DNA of 64,000 bases from an uncultured Flavobacteriaceae bacterium (GTDB lineage Bacteria; Bacteroidota; Bacteroidia; Flavobacteriales; Flavobacteriaceae). Every line of letters begins with the position of its first letter. Positions within the stretch are counted from its first letter, which is position 1. The position numbers and the translations under genes were made by a program. Below the pieces are notes generated by a model that was not told the DNA's origin, searched no databases, and saw only the letters and a program-made list of their open reading frames with translations. This document shows, in pieces, positions 7,837-17,389 of the stretch. Location of the stretch: assembly GCA_947493175.1 (NCBI GenBank), contig CANLQD010000003.1, positions 186,001 through 250,000 of the forward strand, read 5' to 3'.

Positions 7837-8973
7837 ATGATGACCTTCACCGACCACCCCCTCTATGTTTTGGCAATGCTCTGCTTCATGGTCGTGGTAT
7901 CGGTATATGCAGCAAAGACCAAAGTTGGCGGTAAGGTAGGTGCTGCCTTATTGGTCATTGTTTTTACCGCCGTATTGGCCAATCTAAAATTGATTCCGTC
8001 CGCTTCGAATACCATTCCACTCTACAAGGGCATTTTTACGTATATCGCACCCATCTCAATTTTTTATCTTTTGCTAGGGGTCAACCTGCAATCGATTAAA
8101 AAAGCAGGAGCGCCTATGATCATCCTCTTCCTAATTGGATCCTTGGCAACCGTCATGGGTATTTTGATCGCTTGGTTCCTAGTGGCCCCACAGCAAACCC
8201 TTGGGGACGATGGCACGGTCATTGCTGGCATGCTCACAGGCACATATACCGGTGGCAGTGTTAATTTTAATGCGATTGCACTCGAATATAACTTTCAAGA
8301 AAAAGGAGTTCTTTATGCGGGTACTATCGCGGTAGACAATGTGATAACCACTCTTTGGATCGTGGTGACCCTTGCCTTGCCCCCTCTTTTACGTACTTTT
8401 TGGAAAGACAAAAAAGTAAAAGCAAGCAACAAAACCATCATTCCCGAAGAAAAGAATGCTATGGATATGCACGCGTTCATGTGGTTGGCTTTTTTGGGAA
8501 TAGCCGCTTTTTATGCTTCAGATCTGATGAAACAGCTGTTTCCCCAGATTCCCTTTATTCTAACGCTTTCTACCATTGGCATTCTATTGGCGCAAATTCC
8601 ATTCATATCCAAATTGCGTGGCAGTCATACCTTGGGTCTCTATTTAGTGTATCTTTTCTTAGCTGTTATTGGGGCTTATTGTGAAATCAGTGCAGTGGTC
8701 GAGTTACAACAGGTAGGGTTCACCCTTTTGCTTTTTACTGGCCTGGCCGTCTTACTTCATGGTATCTTTACCGTTCTTTTGGGAGGCTTGGCCTATAGGG
8801 ATTGGGAAATGATCTCTATCATAAGCCAGGCCAACATCGGTGGTGGAACAACGGCCATTGCCCTGGCTGAATCCTTTGACCGCAAGGAACTGGTACTACC
8901 TGCGATTCTTGTAGGCACGCTTGGCAATGCACTGGGAACCTATTTGGGGTTTATGGTAGTTGGGGTTTTGTGA
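7837..8973 (+). CDS. DUF819 family membrane protein
   Basis: A 378-residue integral membrane protein with about ten to eleven helices. It shows the DUF819 (YjcL-like) hallmarks: GGKVGAALLVIV near the start, GGSVNFNAIA (about residues 138-147) and a closing NIGGGTTAIALAESF that mirrors it, as in internally duplicated transporters. The family is thought to be a secondary transporter, substrate unknown. A TATCTTTA element at 7827-7834 lies almost on the start codon, so either translation is nearly leaderless or that element is not the promoter. Alone, convergent with the helicase. Confidence 0.85.
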   Translation: MMTFTDHPLYVLAMLCFMVVVSVYAAKTKVGGKVGAALLVIVFTAVLANLKLIPSASNTIPLYKGIFTYIAPISIFYLLLGVNLQSIKKAGAPMIILFLIGSLATVMGILIAWFLVAPQQTLGDDGTVIAGMLTGTYTGGSVNFNAIALEYNFQEKGVLYAGTIAVDNVITTLWIVVTLALPPLLRTFWKDKKVKASNKTIIPEEKNAMDMHAFMWLAFLGIAAFYASDLMKQLFPQIPFILTLSTIGILLAQIPFISKLRGSHTLGLYLVYLFLAVIGAYCEISAVVELQQVGFTLLLFTGLAVLLHGIFTVLLGGLAYRDWEMISIISQANIGGGTTAIALAESFDRKELVLPAILVGTLGNALGTYLGFMVVGVL

Positions 8974-9052
8974 CCAAGTCCTCAATCCCTGAAGGGATGC
9001 CCGGTCATAGAATAAAATCAACGATACAAAAAACCTTACTGAACATTGACTC

Positions 9053-10405
9053 TCACCGCCGCTTCCTTCGATTAAAATTCTTGTCACCACGACTTTTGGG
9101 CTTTTTGTATTTGGCCTTCAACTTTCTTTTATAGGAACCCCCTTGGTTCGTTTTTTTGTTTTTTTCCGACTTTTCATGAAAGCTGGGACCTGGTACATCA
9201 TCGCTCTTGGTCTTGTGTGGATTGTCTGGCTCTATAACTTTAGGACGTTCTTCGGCGGTGAGTTGGTTGGAGATTTCAATCGCTTCCGGTAGGTTCAAAT
9301 GGGGTATTTGATATTCCATGAGCGACTCAATGTCTTCCTTAAAAGCCTTTTCCTTTTCCGTATAAAACAAAAGGCTGGTTCCTTCCTTCTCGGCCCTACC
9401 CGTTCTTCCGATACGGTGCATGTAGTTTTCGGGATAGGTCGGGGTATCAAAATTGATAACATGTGAAATTTCGGTTAGGTCCAATCCACGAGCCATTACA
9501 TCGGTCGTGACCAAAATGCGGTTCTTTCCTTCATCGAACTGTTTTATGGAACGAACTCGATAATTCTGGGATTTGTTGGAATGAATAACCGCTGCCTCCT
9601 CCCCATATGATTCCTGTAAGAGTTCAAATACCAAGTCGGCCTTACGTTTGTTCGATACAAAAACCAATACCTTTTGATAGGTGGCTGCATTTTGAAGTAA
9701 ATGCGACAATAAATTTACCTTAGTGTAAAAGTTGGGTACCGCATAGGCACCTTGGGAAATATTGTCTAGCGGGGTACCGCTAACCGCAATCGATATCTTC
9801 TGGACACCAACAAAAAAATCTTGTATCAGAGCATCGATATCTTCGGTCATGGTCGCAGAAAACATGATATTCTGACGCTTTTCGGGCAATAACTCAAAAA
9901 TATTGACCAATTGAAAGCGGAAACCCAAGTCTAATAGTACATCGACCTCATCAATCACCAATTTCTTGATGGTCTTGAGCCGTAGGGCCCTGCTCAAAAC
10001 CAAATCGTATAGTCTGCCAGGAGTGGCTACGATAACATCGGTACCTGATGCCAAGGCGGCCTTCTGCGTATTGATGTTCGTACCTCCGTAGATACCTGTC
10101 ACCTTTATGGAGGAATATTTTCCCAATTTTTCAATAGCTTCGACCACTTGAAGTACCAATTCCCGTGTGGGCACTAAAATTAGGATACGAGGATCCTTTT
10201 CTTTGGAAAATGGAAGGGATTGTAACAAAGGCAATACATAGGCCATTGTTTTCCCCGTTCCGGTCTGGGCGATACCGACAACATCTTTTCCGGACATGAT
10301 GACCGGAAAAGCAGCTTCCTGAACCGGGGTCGGTTTAGCAAAACCTAAATCGTCCACTGCATTTCGGAGATTGACAGCAATTTTAAAATCATTAAAAGAG
10401 GCCAT
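9053..10405 (-). CDS. DEAD-box RNA helicase with DEVD motif
   Basis: A 450-residue ATP-dependent RNA helicase. Q motif GFAKPTPVQ (21-29), Walker A AQTGTGKT (46-53), PTREL (79-83), TPGRL (128-132), motif II DEVD (152-155) instead of DEAD, SAT (183-185), and HRIGRTGR in domain 2. The C-terminus is a long polar, lysine/arginine-rich tail ending KNFNRRKRR that likely binds RNA. Closest to the RhlE/CshA group involved in ribosome assembly or RNA turnover in the cold. Single gene, divergent from the serine hydrolase. Confidence 0.93.
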   Translation of the reverse strand: MASFNDFKIAVNLRNAVDDLGFAKPTPVQEAAFPVIMSGKDVVGIAQTGTGKTMAYVLPLLQSLPFSKEKDPRILILVPTRELVLQVVEAIEKLGKYSSIKVTGIYGGTNINTQKAALASGTDVIVATPGRLYDLVLSRALRLKTIKKLVIDEVDVLLDLGFRFQLVNIFELLPEKRQNIMFSATMTEDIDALIQDFFVGVQKISIAVSGTPLDNISQGAYAVPNFYTKVNLLSHLLQNAATYQKVLVFVSNKRKADLVFELLQESYGEEAAVIHSNKSQNYRVRSIKQFDEGKNRILVTTDVMARGLDLTEISHVINFDTPTYPENYMHRIGRTGRAEKEGTSLLFYTEKEKAFKEDIESLMEYQIPHLNLPEAIEISNQLTAEERPKVIEPDNPHKTKSDDVPGPSFHEKSEKNKKTNQGGSYKRKLKAKYKKPKSRGDKNFNRRKRR

Positions 10406-10503
10406 GGCACTTTATTAAAAGTTAGGACAAAACTACGGTAATCAGTTGAGAAGCATCTCGATTACTTATTAAACCGGTCGTTTCTATCTTAATTTTAAAC
10501 CGA

Positions 10504-10534
10504 TTCGTCCCAAGACCGACCCGCTTTATCTTTT
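10504..10534 (+). promoter_or_regulatory. Candidate Bacteroidota-type promoter
   Basis: TTCG at 10504-10507 and TATCTTTT at 10527-10534 with a 19-base spacer, near the TTTG-N19-TAnnTTTG consensus. The start codon of the serine hydrolase is 64 bases after the -7 element. Confidence 0.4.
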
Positions 10535-10597
10535 TTTATTATTTCAGAAACCCCGTTTACGCCATCTTCGTATCAAATTCACAAAAAACGAACAGTT

Positions 10598-11698
10598 ATG
10601 ACTACCTTTTTAAAGTTACTTCTATCTTTTTTACTTACACTGGTCATCCCCTTTTTTGGACAACGGTCGGCTGCCCAGGTTCCGGTTTCGGTGGTTACGT
10701 TTCAGAATATGTTCAAAAAGGAAGTCCCGGTCGATTCCATGGATACCTTTTTAGAAAGTCAGATGAAAAAGCTGAAAGTCCCAGGGTTATCCATCGCTAT
10801 CATCAACGATGGAAAGGTGGTCTACCATCGTACCAAAGGCTACGCAGATCTGGAAGAAAGCATTGCTGTGACCGACAAGACAATTTTTGAGGGCGCCTCC
10901 CTTTCCAAACCTTTGTTCGCCTATTTCATTATGGGGTTTGTAGAAGAAGGGCTTTTAGACCTGGATACTCCCCTTTACCGATACCTACCGTACGAAGATA
11001 TCGCCTATGACGAACGTTATAAAAAGATAACCGCTCGTATGGTGTTATCCCACAGTTCGGGATTTCCAAATTGGCGTACCGACTATGAAAATGATCGGTT
11101 GTTCATAAAGTTTGACCCGGGAACCGCATTCGAATATTCGGGAGAAGGCTTTCAATACCTTGCCAAGGTGTTAATGCACCTGTTACAAACCAATGACGCG
11201 GGGCTTGAGAAGGTCTATCAGAAACGCATAGCGATTCCCCTGGGAATGACATACACCAAATTCCTGCAGGACGAGGCCAACATGGCCCATAAGGCAGAAG
11301 GATACGTCAAGGGGAAAACGGTTGGTGAAGATGACGACCCGGGAACATTCGGGGCCGCATTCTCCGTTCATTCCGAAGCTTTGGATTTTTCAAAGTGGAT
11401 GATTACGCTTATCGATAAAGAGGGACTCACAGCGGCCGGGCATAAGGCCCTTTTCGAAAGCCAGATCGTATTACCCAAAGACCATCCGCAAAGTAACGCG
11501 GGCGTCACCGACTGGACCTTAGGATTCGCAAAGGTAACCCTGCCCCAGGGCACCCTCTATGGCCATGGCGGAAACAATCCTGGCTACACAAGTCTTTTTG
11601 CCCTTTCACAGGAAACCCGATGGGGATTTGTTATCTTCACAAATGCCAATCAGTCGAACTTGCCCATGGCGCTCTTACAATACCTAATGACCCGATAG
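10598..11698 (+). CDS. Secreted serine hydrolase (beta-lactamase/class C fold)
   Basis: A 366-residue exported serine hydrolase of the beta-lactamase/DD-peptidase (PF00144) family. Signal peptide at residues 1-27; catalytic SxxK is S101-L-S-K104, the YxN equivalent is Y180-S-G, and HGG is at 323-325. These support esterase, peptidase or transpeptidase chemistry in the periplasm; the substrate cannot be told. It is a paralogue of the C-terminal domain of the gene at 47143. The LytS/LytTR pair follows about 90 bases later on the same strand. Confidence 0.88.
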   Translation: MTTFLKLLLSFLLTLVIPFFGQRSAAQVPVSVVTFQNMFKKEVPVDSMDTFLESQMKKLKVPGLSIAIINDGKVVYHRTKGYADLEESIAVTDKTIFEGASLSKPLFAYFIMGFVEEGLLDLDTPLYRYLPYEDIAYDERYKKITARMVLSHSSGFPNWRTDYENDRLFIKFDPGTAFEYSGEGFQYLAKVLMHLLQTNDAGLEKVYQKRIAIPLGMTYTKFLQDEANMAHKAEGYVKGKTVGEDDDPGTFGAAFSVHSEALDFSKWMITLIDKEGLTAAGHKALFESQIVLPKDHPQSNAGVTDWTLGFAKVTLPQGTLYGHGGNNPGYTSLFALSQETRWGFVIFTNANQSNLPMALLQYLMTR

Positions 11699-11786
11699 GA
11701 ATAGGTGGTACGTTGCGTAACTGACAAGGTCTCTTACGGAACTCATTGTTTACCGATCCCTTATGCTATCTTCGGAATCACGAATC

Positions 11787-12797
11787 ATGGAAAGTTTTAA
11801 ATTCAATCGATTTGATTATCGACTGATCGTCACCTACCTGATGATCGCGGTCGTTTGGTTGTCGTATCGCTACACGGTGCAGCATTATACCTTTTTTGAA
11901 ATTTGGACCGGTTTGGTCGGTTTTGTCCTAAAGACCCTCGTGTTGATCTATTTGATGGTCTGGTCTATCCAAAAATTTTTAAGTAGCAAAAAAAAATACC
12001 TACTTTTCTTTGTCGTCATTTTTTTGATACTATTCCTCGTGGGGTTTTTGGATTTGCTACGGGACTATTTCACTTCGGAACCCAGATGGGAGTGGGACCT
12101 ATCTTTTTCACAGATGATCGTGGAAAGTTTTTATCACTCCACCCCCGACGGGGCATTGCCCGTTGGCCTACTATTGGGAAGAAAATATTACGAACATCGG
12201 TTGGAGTATACCGAACTTCAAAACTCGCAAAAAGAAATGGAACTCAAGGCGCTTCGCGCTCAATACGACCCGCATTTTTTGTACAACAGCCTTAATACCA
12301 TCGATGCCCTGATCGATTATTCCCCCAAGGAAAAAGTCAAGGCGTATGTTTCCCATCTCGCATCGCTCTATCGGTATTTGATTCATCGAAAAGACCAGGA
12401 AGTAGCTTCCTTAAGGGAAGAGCTTGATCTGGCCAAGGACTATTTCTATCTCATCGAGACACGTTTTGGTGGCGACTATCGCTTTCAAATAAAAACCGAT
12501 GGCAAGATAGAAGAAAAATACCTTCCCCACGGCGCCTTACTAACCGTGCTAGAAAATGTTGTTAAGCACAATAAAGCCCTTGGGGATACCACCGTGCAAA
12601 CGACTATCGAGGTAGATAGCAGCACAGTTTGCGTCATCAATTCCAAGACTTCTGGGAATCCCTCAAAGGAATCATTGGGTACGGGACTCAAAAATCTGGA
12701 CAAACGGTACCGCCTGTTGAGTGATCAACAGTTACGTTTTAACAACAAACCCAAAGAATTTCGTGTGGAATTGCCCTTATTACAACTGGTAGAATGA
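11787..12797 (+). CDS. LytS-type sensor histidine kinase
   Basis: About 336 residues. Three transmembrane helices (about 14-30, 41-62, 71-90), a linker, then the His_kinase domain with QYDPHFLYNSLNTID, where H163 is the phosphorylated residue, and a weak GHKL ATPase end (GTGLKNLDKRYRLL). I start at ATG 11787 (MESFKFNRF), eight codons inside the longest frame. It lacks a large extracellular sensor, so it likely senses a membrane or periplasmic cue. The stop overlaps the next start (ATGA), coupling it to the LytTR regulator. Confidence 0.9.
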   Translation: MESFKFNRFDYRLIVTYLMIAVVWLSYRYTVQHYTFFEIWTGLVGFVLKTLVLIYLMVWSIQKFLSSKKKYLLFFVVIFLILFLVGFLDLLRDYFTSEPRWEWDLSFSQMIVESFYHSTPDGALPVGLLLGRKYYEHRLEYTELQNSQKEMELKALRAQYDPHFLYNSLNTIDALIDYSPKEKVKAYVSHLASLYRYLIHRKDQEVASLREELDLAKDYFYLIETRFGGDYRFQIKTDGKIEEKYLPHGALLTVLENVVKHNKALGDTTVQTTIEVDSSTVCVINSKTSGNPSKESLGTGLKNLDKRYRLLSDQQLRFNNKPKEFRVELPLLQLVE

Positions 12798-13570
12798 AAA
12801 GCTTTGAAAGAATACACATATTGCTTTTGGAAGATGAACTACCTGCCTTTCAGAAACTGATTGCGCACCTTACCAATTTTTTTGGAGATTCATTTTCGTA
12901 TGATCATGTTAGAAGTGTAAAGGAGAGTGTTGCCCTGCTCCAAAACCGGAATAATTATGACCTGATTTTGTCCGATATCAAACTATTGGACGGTGCTTCG
13001 TTTGAAGTTTTTCAAAAGGTGGAGACCAAATCACCGATTATTTTCTGTACCGCCTACGACGAACATTTGTTGGAGGCCTTTCAGACCAACGGTATCGCCT
13101 ATGTCTTGAAACCTTATTCCGAAAAAGATTTTGAACAGGCACTCCAAAAGTTCAAAGACCTGTTCGCACCCCGATCGTTTAAGAAAAACCTGTTTGAAGA
13201 GCTGAAGCATATATTGGAAAACGATCAGCAACGCTTTCAAAAACGTTTTGCCATTAAGAAGAAAGGAGGTATTAAGCTCTTGGAAACAGTGGTCATTTCA
13301 TTGATTCAGGCCCAAGGTGATTTTTGTCAAATTACGGACCAGGACGGAAAATTACACAGCATCTCAAAAAATATCGGTACGCTTGTACCCAAACTCGACC
13401 CAAAAACCTTCTTTAGAATCAACCGCAGCCAGTTGGTACATATGCTACATATCGAAAAAATAGAACCGTATTCCAAAAACAGGCTCGCTCTAAAAATGAA
13501 GGGGTGCAAGGAACATGTAATCACTAGCTCATCGGTAACCAAGGAGTTTAGAACTTGGCTTGAGCAGTAG
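12794..13570 (+). CDS. LytTR-family response regulator
   Basis: A 258-residue two-domain regulator: receiver domain at residues 8-120 with phospho-acceptor D61 (LILSDIKLLDG) and acidic pocket E13/D14, then a LytTR DNA-binding domain at about 150-255 (FFRINRSQLVHM). LytTR domains bind pairs of short direct repeats about two helical turns apart. Target genes are unknown; autoregulation and control of the serine hydrolase upstream are possible. It overlaps the kinase gene by four bases. Confidence 0.92.
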   Translation: MKSFERIHILLLEDELPAFQKLIAHLTNFFGDSFSYDHVRSVKESVALLQNRNNYDLILSDIKLLDGASFEVFQKVETKSPIIFCTAYDEHLLEAFQTNGIAYVLKPYSEKDFEQALQKFKDLFAPRSFKKNLFEELKHILENDQQRFQKRFAIKKKGGIKLLETVVISLIQAQGDFCQITDQDGKLHSISKNIGTLVPKLDPKTFFRINRSQLVHMLHIEKIEPYSKNRLALKMKGCKEHVITSSSVTKEFRTWLEQ

Positions 13571-13579
13571 CTTTCTTTG

Positions 13580-13587
13580 TATCTTTA
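13580..13587 (+). promoter_or_regulatory. Possible -7 element for the Crp/Fnr gene
   Basis: TATCTTTA, 36 bases before the chosen start codon; no convincing -33 partner at 19 bases. Confidence 0.3.
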
Positions 13588-13622
13588 TCGCTCTATTTTA
13601 TCGATTCAAATTAATCCACTTC

Positions 13623-14186
13623 ATGAATTCCGATCTAGCAGCGTACATTCGAAGGTATATTGAAATCGATGAGGAGCAATTGGCCCATTTCCATTCCTAT
13701 TTGACCCCAAAAAAGTTAGGTAAAAAGCAATATCTATTGCGGGCCGGACAGACCTGCAAAGGACGATATTACATCACAAAAGGCTGTTTACGGCTTTACT
13801 ATATCGACACAAAGGGACATGAACAGATCATTCATTTCGGTATCGAGAATTGGTGGATTACCGATTATGACAGTCTCTTAAACGGGGGGCCTTCGCGTAT
13901 GAACATTCAGGCCATTGAACCTGTTGAACTGTTGGAACTCAGCGAGAATTCCCTATCCGAGCTATATCTGAAAGTTCCACAAACGGAACGCCTTTTTCGA
14001 AGTATCATGGAGCGGACCTATATCGCCATACAGCGACGTATGGAATATATGTTTAGCCTTAACAGCGAGGAACTCTATAAATCGTTTATTACCGCCAACC
14101 CCAAATTTGTACAACGCGTTCCCCAATACATGTTGGCTTCCTATCTGGGCATTACCCCGGAATACCTGAGCGCCCTAAGAAAATAA
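13623..14186 (+). CDS. Crp/Fnr-family transcription regulator
   Basis: About 187 residues: cyclic-nucleotide-binding beta roll at residues 20-120 (LRAGQTCKGRYYITKG, then GPSRMNIQAIEPVELLEL) and a C-terminal helix-turn-helix with QYMLASYLGITPEYLSALRK. This is the Bacteroidota single-protein type, with degenerate ligand residues, so it may not bind cAMP. I start at ATG 13623 (MNSDLAAY), after a TATCTTTA element, because the frame upstream overlaps the LytTR gene and shows no family similarity. Function of the regulon is unknown. Confidence 0.85.
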   Translation: MNSDLAAYIRRYIEIDEEQLAHFHSYLTPKKLGKKQYLLRAGQTCKGRYYITKGCLRLYYIDTKGHEQIIHFGIENWWITDYDSLLNGGPSRMNIQAIEPVELLELSENSLSELYLKVPQTERLFRSIMERTYIAIQRRMEYMFSLNSEELYKSFITANPKFVQRVPQYMLASYLGITPEYLSALRK

Positions 14187-14449
14187 AGGCGCCCCATGGC
14201 AAGCTTCGGACCCACAATAGAAATCCGTCCCTTTCCGAAACCATCGAAAGACATCGGGCCAGCGTTCGACCTTATCGGTCGTGGTAGGTTTGTCCCGACT
14301 GTAAACCTCTGGATTAAAACTTGAATTATGAAAACCGTACACACGGTGTTTCGAAATGGTGTTTCACCGATATCACAGGCTCTTGATTTCTTAAGAAATC
14401 TTAATTTTTTTAAAGTTTTCCAGAGCTAATTTTGTCCATATCAACTATC
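14187..14449. other. Intergenic stretch without recognisable gene
   Basis: Between the Crp/Fnr gene and the inverted-repeat element at 14450. No supported reading frame; an AT-rich tract at about 14390-14420 could be a promoter region. Confidence 0.6.
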
Positions 14450-14524
14450 GAAGTGGTTTAAACTTTTTGGATTGCAATGAAAATTCAAGATTTTTTAGCT
14501 AATTGAAAAAGTTTAAACCACTTC
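14450..14524. mobile_element. Short inverted-repeat element (MITE-like), 75 bp
   Basis: Perfect 19-base arms, GAAGTGGTTTAAACTTTTT at 14450-14468 and its complement at 14506-14524, around a 37-base centre that reads GGATT...TTTTTAGCTAATTG. The same frame, with different outer arm bases, appears at 35797-35956, so this is a shortened member of that family. It ends 17 bases before the CMD gene start. Confidence 0.6.
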
Positions 14525-14540
14525 ATTAAGAAATCTAGGA

Positions 14541-14993
14541 ATGGAACGTATTAGCTATCAAGAATTGCCCGAGGGCCTGTTTCAACATCTTCGCGAAATC
14601 GAAGTCTACCTTAAGCAATCTTCATTGGATATGGGACTATTGGAACTCGTAAAACTTCGCATCTCCCAAATCAATGGTTGTGCCTACTGTTTAGATATGC
14701 ATTACAAAGAACTTAGACATTTGGGAGAGACTGAATTACGCCTATCGATCCTCGCAGCATGGGAAGAGAGTCATTTTTTCGACGCAAGGGAAATGGCCGT
14801 CTTGGCATATGCCGAAGCACTGACCCGCATTGATCATCGTCCCCTATCCGATACCTATTTTAAGAACTTAGAAGTGTATTTCAATAAAGGTGAGATGGCC
14901 GTTTTGAGTCTTGCCATTACCCAAATCAATACTTGGAACCGACTCATGAAAGCGTTTCGTTTTGAAGCCGGAAATTACAAAGTGGGAAACTAA
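14541..14993 (+). CDS. Carboxymuconolactone decarboxylase (AhpD-like) family protein
   Basis: A 150-residue all-helical protein of the CMD/AhpD family. The redox-type motif NGCAYCLDMHYKE (C47, C50, H54) matches peroxidase-reducing AhpD relatives. It probably works in the cytoplasm as an alkylhydroperoxidase or thiol oxidoreductase. It precedes a DoxX gene by nine bases on the same strand; CMD-DoxX pairs are common in Bacteroidota and linked to redox or thiol stress. Start is the first ATG after an inverted-repeat element. Confidence 0.9.
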   Translation: MERISYQELPEGLFQHLREIEVYLKQSSLDMGLLELVKLRISQINGCAYCLDMHYKELRHLGETELRLSILAAWEESHFFDAREMAVLAYAEALTRIDHRPLSDTYFKNLEVYFNKGEMAVLSLAITQINTWNRLMKAFRFEAGNYKVGN

Positions 14994-15002
14994 AAACAGT
15001 CG

Positions 15003-15416
15003 ATGAAAACACAATGGATCATTCACTATTTTTTACGGTTTTCATTGGCTATCGGTTTCTTATCGGCCGTTGCCGACCGTTTGGGTTTTTGGCCCCCGGA
15101 GATGGCCGCCTGGGGAACCTGGGACAACTTTATCGCCTACACGGGTATCCTGAACCCATGGTTTCCGAACAGCATTATAGACTTTGTTGCCTTGGTCGTA
15201 ACGATTTTGGAAGTGGTACTGGCCCTTTTACTACTGCTGGGATATAAAACACAATGGGCTGCCAAAACCAGTGGCTTTTTATTACTAGTCTTTGCCTTGG
15301 CCATGACCTTTACCACCGGTATCAAAGGACCATTGGACTATTCGGTCTTTACCGCCGCGGCGGCCGCTTTCGCATTGGACATCTTAACAGAACCTTCTTT
15401 TACGACATTGAAATAA
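15003..15416 (+). CDS. DoxX family membrane protein
   Basis: A 137-residue protein with four transmembrane helices (about 8-26, 52-75, 79-98, 105-122), the DoxX/SURF4-like architecture. DoxX proteins occur with thiosulfate:quinone oxidoreductases and with redox-stress genes; the exact reaction here is unknown. Nine bases separate it from the CMD gene, so both are probably one transcript. Confidence 0.85.
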   Translation: MKTQWIIHYFLRFSLAIGFLSAVADRLGFWPPEMAAWGTWDNFIAYTGILNPWFPNSIIDFVALVVTILEVVLALLLLLGYKTQWAAKTSGFLLLVFALAMTFTTGIKGPLDYSVFTAAAAAFALDILTEPSFTTLK

Positions 15417-15538
15417 TTAAAGAATGTCTTCCTCTTATCTAAAGATATCTTTCTTTGTCCATACATCCTAAAGCTTTTACCTCAATCTTTGATTACCTTT
15501 ATCTTAGCTCCGCAATCTCAAAAGCGGTTTATCATTAT

Positions 15539-16417
15539 ATGTCGAACATCAAACGACACAGAATAAAGGAATTCAAGGAAGAAATTGGCCTTTCTGGGCA
15601 AAAGGACACCTACTTTCTGAAAGAATTTACAAATGACATTCAACATCCAGAACAACCCTATCGTACCCAAACTTTTGGAGTAGGCTATCTTAAAAAGGGG
15701 CAGCTTTTTCTTACCACGGGAGTTACCGATCACGAAATCAATGCTCCTGCATTGATTGCCATGGGACCCAATGTAATTCGTAAATGGATCAAGACCTATA
15801 AGGCTATTGAAGAAGATACCATTTTCTTCTCCAAGGATTTTTTGGTCAGTGCCTTCGCCAATAGCACCCTGTTGAGTAATATCCCCTATTTCGAGCAAGC
15901 GGACCTGCATGTCTTCGCTTTAAATAAAACTGATAACAACTGTATTAAAACCATCTTTGCCACTCTTAAGTCCTTCTTATCTTCTGACTATATCAACAAA
16001 GACCATTTTGTTAGACAACAGATTACCATCTTGCACTATATGTTAGATGAGTTTTACAAGCGAAACGTTCGGGAACGGGGCCCGAACCCCGAGGCATCCT
16101 TACTCGAGAAATTTAAAGAGTTGGCGGTGCACAGCATAAAAAAACATCGTGACGTTAAATTTTATGCCGAAAGCCTGTTCATTACCTCTAAACATCTTTC
16201 TGAAACCATTAAAAAAGCTACTGGAAAAACTGCTGGCCAGTTTCTCCATGGGATGTTGGTGTTAGAAGCTAAAATTATGCTTCAAGACCCTGGACTTACG
16301 ATTACCCAGGTCGCTTACGAATTGAATTTCCCCGACCCTTCTACCTTTGGGAAATACTTCAAAAAATACACCGGCCAGACCCCCTCGGGCTACCAATCGG
16401 AAATTTTGACTAGCTAA
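15539..16417 (+). CDS. AraC-family transcription regulator
   Basis: About 292 residues. N-terminal cupin-like ligand domain (residues 15-160, GVGYLKKGQLFLTTG) and a C-terminal AraC HTH with LFITSKHLSETIKKATGKT and the second helix-turn-helix NFPDPSTFGKYFKKYTGQTP. I start at ATG 15539 (MSNIKRHRI) since the preceding 28 codons of the open frame cover a likely promoter (CTTTATCTTAG near 15490). It lies before the pirin gene, which could be a target (inference). Confidence 0.87.
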   Translation: MSNIKRHRIKEFKEEIGLSGQKDTYFLKEFTNDIQHPEQPYRTQTFGVGYLKKGQLFLTTGVTDHEINAPALIAMGPNVIRKWIKTYKAIEEDTIFFSKDFLVSAFANSTLLSNIPYFEQADLHVFALNKTDNNCIKTIFATLKSFLSSDYINKDHFVRQQITILHYMLDEFYKRNVRERGPNPEASLLEKFKELAVHSIKKHRDVKFYAESLFITSKHLSETIKKATGKTAGQFLHGMLVLEAKIMLQDPGLTITQVAYELNFPDPSTFGKYFKKYTGQTPSGYQSEILTS

Positions 16418-16523
16418 ACACCTTTTTTGCACTGTTTCTGCCTTTGTTTTATGAACAACTTTGCATCAACAAATCATCTCAGGGAAAACCCAAAAGATAT
16501 TTAAAAGAAAAGATAGTTTGATT

Positions 16524-16600
16524 TCGAGGCCTTCGTCTGCCGAAGTGGCTACATGAAAGCGTAAGCCTCGGAGATGATACATCTCGATTATCGATTAAAA
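16524..16600 (+). repeat. 80-bp dispersed repeat, copy 2
   Basis: Shares GGCCTTCG, GTGGCTACATGAA and ATCTCGATTATCGA with the copies at 29003 and 38497. It folds with CGAGGC/GCCTCG ends. It stops ten bases before the pirin start codon, so it forms most of that gene's leader. Confidence 0.75.
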
Positions 16601-16610
16601 CAGCTAGATT

Positions 16611-17348
16611 ATGAAACAGATAATAACCGCAGAAAAGAGTCAAAAGATAAGACGTGGCGATTTCAATATCGATATTAACTTTCCAGGTCTTGCAGTGAAC
16701 GATATAAGTGACCCAAGAGGTTTCGGGCAATTAGGCAGGTTTGACCACGGTCGTTTACATCCCGGGGTATTCGTTGGAATGCACCCACATGTAAACGATG
16801 AGATACTTTCATACCTCCGCAAAGGAAACCTTATCCATGAGGATACGGAAGGTGAAAAAACAATCATCAACAATACAAAACTGATGATGATGAATGCAGG
16901 AAAGGGTATCTATCATCAAGAATCGATTCCCGAAGATGGGGAAGCTGTGGAGATGCTCCAAATATTTATGAGGCCTTCTCAAATCGATTCAAAACCCTCA
17001 GTACAGTTCTACGATTTTCCAGAAGCATTCAGTAAGAACCAATGGCGCTTGATCGCAGGCCCTGCAGAAAGTGAAGCACCATTGACTATCAATTCGGATA
17101 TCGCGGTGTATGATACTCACCTAACGAATACAAGTATTGATCTCCCGGAAAAAAAAGGGAGATCTTATGTACTTTATTTGTTTGAAGGCAAATTGCGAAC
17201 GGACACCGTTGAAATGAAACAAGGCGATATGCTCATTTTTGAAAATGAGAAAATACATATCCGTACGAAGGATCATGCCGATCTGGTCCTATTTGAAATA
17301 AACCGCCATACAACCTATACCCGAAAAGGTATGTATAGTGGCGTTTAA
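16611..17348 (+). CDS. Pirin family protein
   Basis: A 245-residue bicupin of the pirin family. The N-terminal cupin carries the metal ligands in MHPHVNDEIL (H58, H60) and GKGIYHQE (H102, E104). Bacterial pirins bind iron and some act as quercetin 2,3-dioxygenases; others interact with metabolic enzymes. No signal peptide. It is followed 41 bases later by a secreted MBL-fold hydrolase on the same strand. The leader is occupied by an 80-bp dispersed repeat. Confidence 0.92.
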   Translation: MKQIITAEKSQKIRRGDFNIDINFPGLAVNDISDPRGFGQLGRFDHGRLHPGVFVGMHPHVNDEILSYLRKGNLIHEDTEGEKTIINNTKLMMMNAGKGIYHQESIPEDGEAVEMLQIFMRPSQIDSKPSVQFYDFPEAFSKNQWRLIAGPAESEAPLTINSDIAVYDTHLTNTSIDLPEKKGRSYVLYLFEGKLRTDTVEMKQGDMLIFENEKIHIRTKDHADLVLFEINRHTTYTRKGMYSGV

Positions 17349-17389
17349 TGAATAAAGAAAACAATGAACCTATTTAAAAAAAGAAACTC

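Noticed and set aside
11787..13570. Recent duplication of the LytS/LytTR pair at 25118-27004
   Set aside because: Kinases differ in helix number, length and receiver motif; only family-level similarity is present.
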